Shown here one piece after another: positions 58,984 to 64,000 of a stretch of DNA of 64,000 nucleotides. The DNA comes from Yersinia rohdei ATCC 43380. Its GTDB lineage: Bacteria > Pseudomonadota > Gammaproteobacteria > Enterobacterales > Enterobacteriaceae. Location of the stretch: positions 176,017 to 240,016 of the forward strand of contig NZ_ACCD01000002.1 of NCBI RefSeq assembly GCF_000173775.1, given 5' to 3'. A program made the translations under genes and the position numbers. Each line of letters begins with the position of its first letter. Position 1 is the stretch's first letter. The notes under the pieces were generated by a model that did not search any database, was not told the origin of the DNA, and saw nothing but the letters and a program-made list of their open reading frames with translations.

Positions 58984-59297
58984 GCTGCTGCCTCGGTTTC
59001 TGTAATTGCAATTGATGCCTGATGCAGACTTGTCATTGACATTTTAGCTCGGAAACCGAGGGCATCTAGCATATCGAACATGGCATCAACAGTGAAAAGC
59101 TCAATTTTTGCATTTTTCAGTTCTGATACACGGGACTGGTTGATGCCGAGTTTTTCTGCCGCTTCTTTTTGCGTCCAACCTTTCTCTTTGATTAGATTGA
59201 TAATCATGATCGATAAATCCATTTTCATTGCCATTTTGCTAGCAGTTTCAGCATCATGTGTCACATGGAACGGACTGTCATAGAATTTTAAAGCCAT
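58980..59297 (-). CDS. XRE-family antitoxin-like regulator
   Basis: A 105-residue DNA-binding protein. The helix-turn-helix is at about residues 41-62 (WTQKEAAEKLGINQSRVSEL), followed by FTVDAMFDMLDALGFRAKM, typical of HigA-like XRE antitoxins. ATG 59297 has AGGAGG five bases upstream; the GTG two codons earlier is too close. It is the natural partner of the toxin-like gene, with which it overlaps tail to tail. A perfect palindrome upstream is a likely autoregulatory site. Confidence 0.82.
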   Translation of the reverse strand: MALKFYDSPFHVTHDAETASKMAMKMDLSIMIINLIKEKGWTQKEAAEKLGINQSRVSELKNAKIELFTVDAMFDMLDALGFRAKMSMTSLHQASIAITETEAAA

Positions 59298-59323
59298 ACA
59301 CACCTCCTGCTATGAATGAGTGG

Positions 59324-59345
59324 ATTATCTAATATTTTAGATAAT
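59324..59345. promoter_or_regulatory. Operator palindrome upstream of the XRE antitoxin
   Basis: ATTATCTAA-TATT-TTAGATAAT is a perfect inverted repeat with 9-bp arms, 27 bases upstream of the antitoxin-like start. It would suit an XRE dimer and overlap the promoter. It also lies after the relaxase stop. Confidence 0.8.
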
Positions 59346-59384
59346 TTGTCAAGTCGACTGGACAATAAGTGGACTGCTTACTGA

Positions 59385-60884
59385 TCACTCTTTACCTCGA
59401 TAACTGGGTGGTCTCAATTTAGGCAGCGGCTTTTTCCTGTCTGCAGCAAGTGTTGGTATGTAGTCGAGATTGCTATCAGGCTGCACTGGCTTAACCGGAC
59501 GACTTGGGAAACGGCTGATCTCATCCGGTGTTGGTTTATAGTCATCTTGGTTAAACTTGGCTTTTTTCTCATATTCAGTGCGAGAGATATGACGGCCTAA
59601 TACCTCGTCAAAGACGTAGTTTTCAGCAATACGTTTATCATGTTCTTCACTGATAAGATCAATTTGGGATTTGTTTGCTTTAGCCCATACAAACTTCTGT
59701 TTGAAAAAATCTATGACAAGAGTTGTGAAGCGTTTAAAAATATTATCCTGACGTCGAATGGCCTGTGTCCTCTTAACACGTTCAGGGGCGCTTCTGGATT
59801 CCCTGTTTGGGTTTTGAGAGGAGGATGTTTTCAGGATAGTATTTGTTCCAGAATCAGAAATACTGACTGATGGTTTCTTACCTGCAGCGACCTTACTGAC
59901 TTTTGTTTTATCACGGTAAGATTTAACGCCACGCATACGAGTATGAGGAGCTGGTGCTACCAATACAGGTCTCTGATTCTCATCAGTAGAAGAGCCGGAG
60001 TGTGTTTCAGGTAATACGATTTGTTCTGGTTCAGCAAGAGCAGCCACGGTGAAGCTTCTGACATCAACGACGATTTCAAGATCAAGTTCACTGAATGTTT
60101 TATAGACTTCAACCGCTTCCTGCTTCACTGCATCACGAACTGTCTGTTCTGCGGCTCTTTGCTCCTGAGCAGCCTTACTACGCCATTTAGCGCTGTGGAT
60201 ACGTTTCATTGCAGGACGATTTGTTTCAGCGGCCTTAGCAAGCCATAACGCTTTTTCTTCATTATCTAAAGCTACTGCTGCTTTTTCTAACGCTTCCTCA
60301 TGCTGGGCCTGAAGAGAACGATGATCAATACGTTCTGATGAACCAGCAGCAGCAAGATAGCTGTTAGCCATTGATGCCCATGATTCACGCCAAAGGACAG
60401 ACATTTTTCGGTCATTCCAGCTTCTTTCTTTTTTACCAAAACCCTCCGGGCCTATGGTTTTTAATGTCAACATAACGTGAGCGTGTGGGTTGTCGCTATC
60501 AAGATCATGAAAAGCGATGTCAGCAATCATTCCTTTTTCTACAAAATTTTTCTGACAATACTCAAGAACAAGCTTTTTCTTATCATCATTGGTTAGCTCT
60601 GCGGGGATAGCGACATCGAAATAACGGGATGTTTGACCATTGTGCTGGCGCTCAACTCTTTCAACTTCATTCCACAATGCTGTAGAGTCTTTTACGATGT
60701 GTTCTGGTGCATTAACTGGAGCTAATATGAAATGCCCATATAAATCAGTACGGCGGCTATAATCATACGTATCACCTGTTCTTTCATCTGTTATGCGTGT
60801 ACGAGCGTGATAAGCAGCCTTCGCAACGGAAGATCTACCTTCTGAACGTTTCACAATTTTAAAATCAAGATGAAAAATAGCCAT
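59385..60884 (-). CDS. MobA/MobL-family relaxase (MOBQ)
   Basis: Nicks oriT and pilots the transferred strand. It has 499 residues. The catalytic tyrosine is probably Y25 (AKAAYHARTR); the metal-binding histidines H126, H134 and H136 lie in FHDLDSDNPHAHVMLTLK. The C-terminal half is charged and low in complexity, with no helicase or primase motif, so this is a short MOBQ enzyme that must borrow a conjugation machine. It is read away from the candidate oriT. Confidence 0.92.
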   Translation of the reverse strand: MAIFHLDFKIVKRSEGRSSVAKAAYHARTRITDERTGDTYDYSRRTDLYGHFILAPVNAPEHIVKDSTALWNEVERVERQHNGQTSRYFDVAIPAELTNDDKKKLVLEYCQKNFVEKGMIADIAFHDLDSDNPHAHVMLTLKTIGPEGFGKKERSWNDRKMSVLWRESWASMANSYLAAAGSSERIDHRSLQAQHEEALEKAAVALDNEEKALWLAKAAETNRPAMKRIHSAKWRSKAAQEQRAAEQTVRDAVKQEAVEVYKTFSELDLEIVVDVRSFTVAALAEPEQIVLPETHSGSSTDENQRPVLVAPAPHTRMRGVKSYRDKTKVSKVAAGKKPSVSISDSGTNTILKTSSSQNPNRESRSAPERVKRTQAIRRQDNIFKRFTTLVIDFFKQKFVWAKANKSQIDLISEEHDKRIAENYVFDEVLGRHISRTEYEKKAKFNQDDYKPTPDEISRFPSRPVKPVQPDSNLDYIPTLAADRKKPLPKLRPPSYRGKE

Positions 60885-61100
60885 ACAATAAAAACAACCT
60901 CAATATAAATTTAAATATCAAACTAAAATATAAATCTCCAATGCGACTATGCTGGTTTTAGTTTTTCGCAAGAAAAACTCTGATGTTGACGTTGACCTTG
61001 TTTCCCAAGGAAACGGTGTTAGCCTGCGGCAGGCAACCGTCGGTAGACCCCACACACTGCGTAGCAGTGTATAGGTGGGCATTGCTTTATTTTTATATCT
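60885..61100. other. Candidate oriT upstream of the relaxase
   Basis: A cluster of short perfect palindromes lies just upstream of the relaxase: AGTTTTTCGCAAGAAAAACT, GTTTCCCAAGGAAAC, GCCTGCGGCAGGC and ACACTGCGTAGCAGTGT, followed by ATAGGTGGGCATTGC. Relaxase genes of this type usually sit beside their oriT. No exact known nic site was recognised, so the precise site is open. Confidence 0.5.
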
Positions 61101-61520
61101 CCTAATGGAGCTAAAAATAACGACAATGTTTAAAGTTTTCCTATAACTAAATAATAACTCTAGTTTTACTGTCTGTGAAATTTACAGGGCTAGAATCGGA
61201 TGAACGGCTGAGGTATTACACGACTCTTAATGGTTGTGGTTTTAGAGATCGCCCGTAAGGGCAAAAGTAGTTAAATTAGTCTCCCGCCGTAGGCGGGAAA
61301 GATAAAATTTATAAAAATATGATAAAAGATAACTTAGAATAGATTGATGTGTGAAATTCCTGTCAGAAATTAAGAAGTGATTGTAAAATCATGAATGAGA
61401 GAAAATAAGTAACGCGATGAGTATTAGACGTTAAAGGTTAGTGTTTGCATACATATGTGTTGTGTAATTACTTGCAGGTGGTGTTACATTTTTGTGTAGA
61501 CTCTTATAAACACCTTTTTT
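61101..61520. other. Noncoding AT-rich region with small hairpins
   Basis: About 420 bases without a credible ORF. CCCGCCGTAGGCGGGA and GCCCGTAAGGGC are small hairpins of the same style as elsewhere in the element. GGTGTT / AACACC with a following T6 (61471-61520) looks like a terminator ending just before repeat copy B. Confidence 0.45.
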
Positions 61521-61604
61521 GATAAATCCATCATTAACAGTGCGAGTCCCTATTCCGGCGATGTGATTGTTTGTGGCAATCACCAAATGCTGCTTATAGG
61601 TGAT
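61521..61604 (+). repeat. Structured 84-nt repeat, copy B
   Basis: Ungapped match to 47857-47940. The first 14 bases (GATAAATCCATCAT) are identical, and the hairpin GTGATTG / CAATCAC is kept although its loop differs completely. It begins directly after a terminator-like hairpin with a T6 run. Both copies have the same orientation. Confidence 0.75.
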
Positions 61605-61687
61605 AATAGATCATGTGCTATTAAAATATTTTTTTGAGTTTTATTTGACAATCTAAATGCAGTGTTGTAAATAAAATAAAGATACAA

Positions 61688-61716
61688 AAAAAGCCAACTT
61701 TCAAAGTTGACTTTTT
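61688..61716. terminator. Bidirectional terminator-like hairpin
   Basis: AAAAAGCCAACTTT / AAGTTGACTTTTT hairpin with one mismatch, with A and T runs on both sides. It could end a transcript from copy B, about 85 bases downstream. Confidence 0.65.
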
Positions 61717-62504
61717 AAGGACTAAAAAAGTTTTGCCGACTTTTGAAGCCTTGTAATCAGTTAAACGGAACGTGATTACAAATATAATAAAGTATTAAAT
61801 AATCTTTTCATATTTGTCAAATCTAAATCTCAACTTTTTACAAGCTTTTCAAATACCATTTCCAAAAACATTTTAGTTTTCGAAAGCAATAACGTTAAAC
61901 CTGATTGTACAGGTCTGAGAAGGTAGGAGCGAAAGTGTTTGATTCATTCTCAAGGTTATTGTCGATGCCAAAGCGGGGAGTCTGCGTAACATCAACTCGA
62001 AGCGCACATCTAAGGCTTATAAAAACAGCAGTGTAATTTCTTTAGTAAAACGAGAAATGTTTTTAAAGTTATGATGTTGACTATGGGAGTGCAGAAGGGT
62101 GTCGCAATATGGAAACGTATTGCAACTCTAAGCCATAGCATGAGAAGCGCCTTGTTCTATTACGGGTATAAAAATAAAAAATATTAAAACTATTTTGAAA
62201 TTTTCATGCGCGGATTAGGAGAGGCGAAGCTCTAGAAAAACTAAGTTTTCCTTCGGAAAACTACTACGACTGAAAGTCGCCATCTAAAACCCCAGAACCT
62301 AATCTAATAAAATTCTAGTACTACTAGTACAAAAAATTAATTTAAAAAGGTAGTGAAAAAATATTAGTAGGTAGGTGCCATTTCATCAAGGCACTAACGA
62401 AAGGTAAGTAGAACTATAAATTAAATAAAGTACATGAAATAATTTGAGTTTTTTTTGTTTTAATTGTATTGGTATAATATATTATGAAAAACAAGGAGGA
62501 TGTA
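61717..62504. other. Noncoding region before the small-gene cluster
   Basis: About 790 bases. TTGTAATCA / TGATTACAA (61755-61785) and GTTTTCCTTCGGAAAAC (62247-62263) are clear hairpins. TATAAT at 62473 is a good -10 element for the next gene; the -35 is weak. No ORF is credible. Confidence 0.45.
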
Positions 62505-62819
62505 GTGGACAATAAAACACAAGTGGCAGAAGATTTTATCGATAATACTTCAGGTAAATTAAAAAACGAAAGAAAACACCGTGCTGGAAGATTACAGAGA
62601 GTGTCATTAACGGAAAAGAGATTTCTTGATGATGCTGTTCATGCGGCTACTAAAGTTAAAGGGAAAAAATTAACATCAGAGGAACGTAGGAAAGTATTAT
62701 GTATAGCGCGTGAACAGATCCGTTCTCAGCGTAGAGCAGAAGAAATAAAAAAAGAAAGAGACAAAGAACGTCATGCAGTAGTGTTTGAGTGGAAAAGATC
62801 AGAAACCTTCCGTCGTTAA
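62505..62819 (+). CDS. Small basic protein of unknown function
   Basis: A 104-residue, strongly basic, helical protein (GRLQRVSLTEKRFLDDAVHA, REQIRSQRRAEEIKKERD). The GTG at 62505 is preferred to the ATG at 62484, because AAGGAGG lies five bases before the GTG while the ATG sits at the expected transcription start of the TATAAT element and has no ribosome-binding site. It may bind nucleic acid and act in mobilization, but no family is recognised. Confidence 0.6.
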   Translation: MDNKTQVAEDFIDNTSGKLKNERKHRAGRLQRVSLTEKRFLDDAVHAATKVKGKKLTSEERRKVLCIAREQIRSQRRAEEIKKERDKERHAVVFEWKRSETFRR

Positions 62820-62845
62820 TCGAATATAATAATAGTGAGAAATGT

Positions 62846-63361
62846 ATGAATAAAACCAAAACAAAAAACTTGAAAGAAAGTGAGTTTATAATATATATAG
62901 AAAACAATCCTGTTGTCTCAACGGCTTTATGCGAAAAATATGGAATATCTACTGAAACTATTGCCTATGCTTTATATGTTCATAGCAATAGTTTCTTTCA
63001 TAAAAACGACTACGTTCAGGATGACATTCACTATGACATGGTTAAAAATAATTTAATAATAATGAAGCCCACGCTTAAACAATATTATAGAAGAACAAGG
63101 CAAGTAGATTATAATGGATGTACTTTTTTATCAGGCATTAAAGAATATCAAGACTATTGTATTTTGTTGACGCTTTGCTGCTATCACTGGATAGCTGATG
63201 TATTTACTGTCTATAATCATAATGAAAGAAGTCAATTTATAGTTGATGTTGCCAATGATCTTCTGAAAAGGAGTATAGATCATTTTTCAATAGAGCATGA
63301 GAATGTTATCAACTGCTTTAATATTTTAAAAGAAAAGCTCCCATCGCATAAAAAGAAATAA
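62846..63361 (+). CDS. Unknown protein of the mobile element
   Basis: A 171-residue protein, Cys- and Tyr-rich in the middle (YQDYCILLTLCCYHWIADVF), with no recognised domain. I chose ATG 62846 (MNKTKTKNLKES), which has GTGAGA upstream; the GTG at 62789 would overlap the previous gene by 31 bases and lacks a site. It lies on the same strand as its neighbours. Confidence 0.55.
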   Translation: MNKTKTKNLKESEFIIYIENNPVVSTALCEKYGISTETIAYALYVHSNSFFHKNDYVQDDIHYDMVKNNLIIMKPTLKQYYRRTRQVDYNGCTFLSGIKEYQDYCILLTLCCYHWIADVFTVYNHNERSQFIVDVANDLLKRSIDHFSIEHENVINCFNILKEKLPSHKKK

Positions 63362-63444
63362 TAATCCAATTTTTCAAATATCCTCATTGACTAACATATA
63401 TATAAGAAATATATATGTATCATGGAACTATAAGAGGATAGAAA

Positions 63445-63768
63445 ATGAGTGATATTTCAGATAAAGAGCAAACCAGAAAGAAACCACGAATAAAAAAGAC
63501 ACTGGAACAGCAATTAGCATCTGCTCAGATGCGTTTAAATCGTCTACAACATAAGTCTAAGAAAGAGTCTAAACAGATAGAAACACGCCAGAAAATAATT
63601 TTAGGTGCGGAAGTTGCCAAGGCTCTTGATTGTGATGTTTTTACAGTGGATAAGGATCTTGTTTTAGGTATGCTACTAGAGATACCCCACCTACATCCAG
63701 ATGATAAAGAAAGATTTAAAAGAAACGGAATGTTATTTCTGGCTAGTATGAAAGGCCGAAAAACTTAA
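63445..63768 (+). CDS. TraD-like mobilization accessory protein
   Basis: A 107-residue basic protein. The pattern LEQQLASAQMRLNRLQHKSK followed by IETRQKIILGAEVAKALDCD is like the small TraD family (coiled coil, then a RKxxTR..LG.LV motif) seen next to MOBQ relaxases. AAGAGGATAGAAA precedes the ATG. It supports the view that the element is mobilizable. The family assignment is from pattern recognition only. Confidence 0.55.
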   Translation: MSDISDKEQTRKKPRIKKTLEQQLASAQMRLNRLQHKSKKESKQIETRQKIILGAEVAKALDCDVFTVDKDLVLGMLLEIPHLHPDDKERFKRNGMLFLASMKGRKT

Positions 63769-63954
63769 TGGAATAAAGAAGTCATTGTATAAATATAAAA
63801 TGTTATATATATTCAACTTTCATTGAATTAAATTTGACATTATTTTATATTAATTGTATTTTATTTTTATCATCACAGATGAATAACTCCATATTCAAAT
63901 CTTGTAAGCTGTGGTGGTATTTAATAAAGTCATGGGGGTATCCTCCCGATAAAG

Positions 63955-63980
63955 AGACCGTGTTCACTCGCGGTCTTTTT
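63955..63980 (+). terminator. Terminator-like hairpin near the right edge
   Basis: AGACCG / CGGTCT hairpin followed by TTTTATTTT, about 190 bases after the last gene in the window. The 180 bases before it hold no credible ORF. Confidence 0.75.
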
Positions 63981-64000
63981 ATTTTCTGTTAAGTAATCCG

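Overview
The window looks like the chromosome of a Yersinia species outside the pestis/pseudotuberculosis pair (an enterocolitica-like enteric species is my best guess). The evidence is the enterobacterial gene set and order (hisD-hisG-hisL, yeeZ, plaP, sbcB, yeeA, yeeX, argG, yeeO-type MATE, cheV, then an asparagine tRNA site) and the closeness of the proteins to E. coli and Salmonella ones. The species cannot be fixed from sequence alone.

Region 1 (1-13.6 kb) is backbone: the start of the his operon (hisD truncated by the window, hisG, attenuator, hisL), yeeZ, a two-gene sugar ABC transporter with no binding protein beside it, hcxA, the putrescine importer plaP behind a long folded leader, sbcB, a thioester-reductase-like SDR, yeeA and yeeX. 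Region 2 (13.7-18.4 kb) is a complete CUT2 (ribose/rhamnose/autoinducer-2 type) ABC transporter on the minus strand.

Region 3 (19.3-39.8 kb) is an anaerobic cobalamin biosynthesis locus. cobD is on the minus strand. A B12 riboswitch then leads into a 20-gene plus-strand operon in the Salmonella order: cbiABCDETFGHJKLMNQOP-cobU-cobS-(cobC)-cobT. Most junctions overlap by a few bases. The operon covers cobalt uptake (CbiMNQO), cobalt insertion (CbiK), ring methylation and contraction (L, H, F, E/T, D, G, J, C), amidation (A, P), side-arm attachment (CbiB with CobD) and nucleotide loop assembly (CobU, CobT, CobC, CobS). Region 4 (40.0-44.3 kb) is backbone again: argG, a MATE transporter and cheV.

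Region 5 (44.43 kb to beyond the right edge) is an integrated mobile element. Its left end is a 24-base copy of the 3' end of tRNA-Asn next to a hairpin terminator. The intact tRNA and an integrase are expected to the right of the window. The element is AT-rich and plasmid-like: an AlpA regulator, a run of small unknown genes, a truncated H-NS-like protein (H-NST type), four 21-bp iterons with a RepL-like replication protein, lipoproteins, a MobA/MobL (MOBQ) relaxase with a candidate oriT, and a TraD-like accessory gene. Its cargo looks defensive: a Hachiman system (HamA/HamB), a protein joining a helical N-terminal region to a TIR/deoxyribosyltransferase-like domain, a convergent toxin/antitoxin-like pair with a perfect operator palindrome, and a DUF6236-like protein.

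The least explained signals are a pair of about 84-nt structured repeats 13.7 kb apart in the element, the plaP leader that buries its own ribosome-binding site and carries an overlapping leader ORF, the repeated start site of cbiJ, and alternative hairpins in front of alpA.
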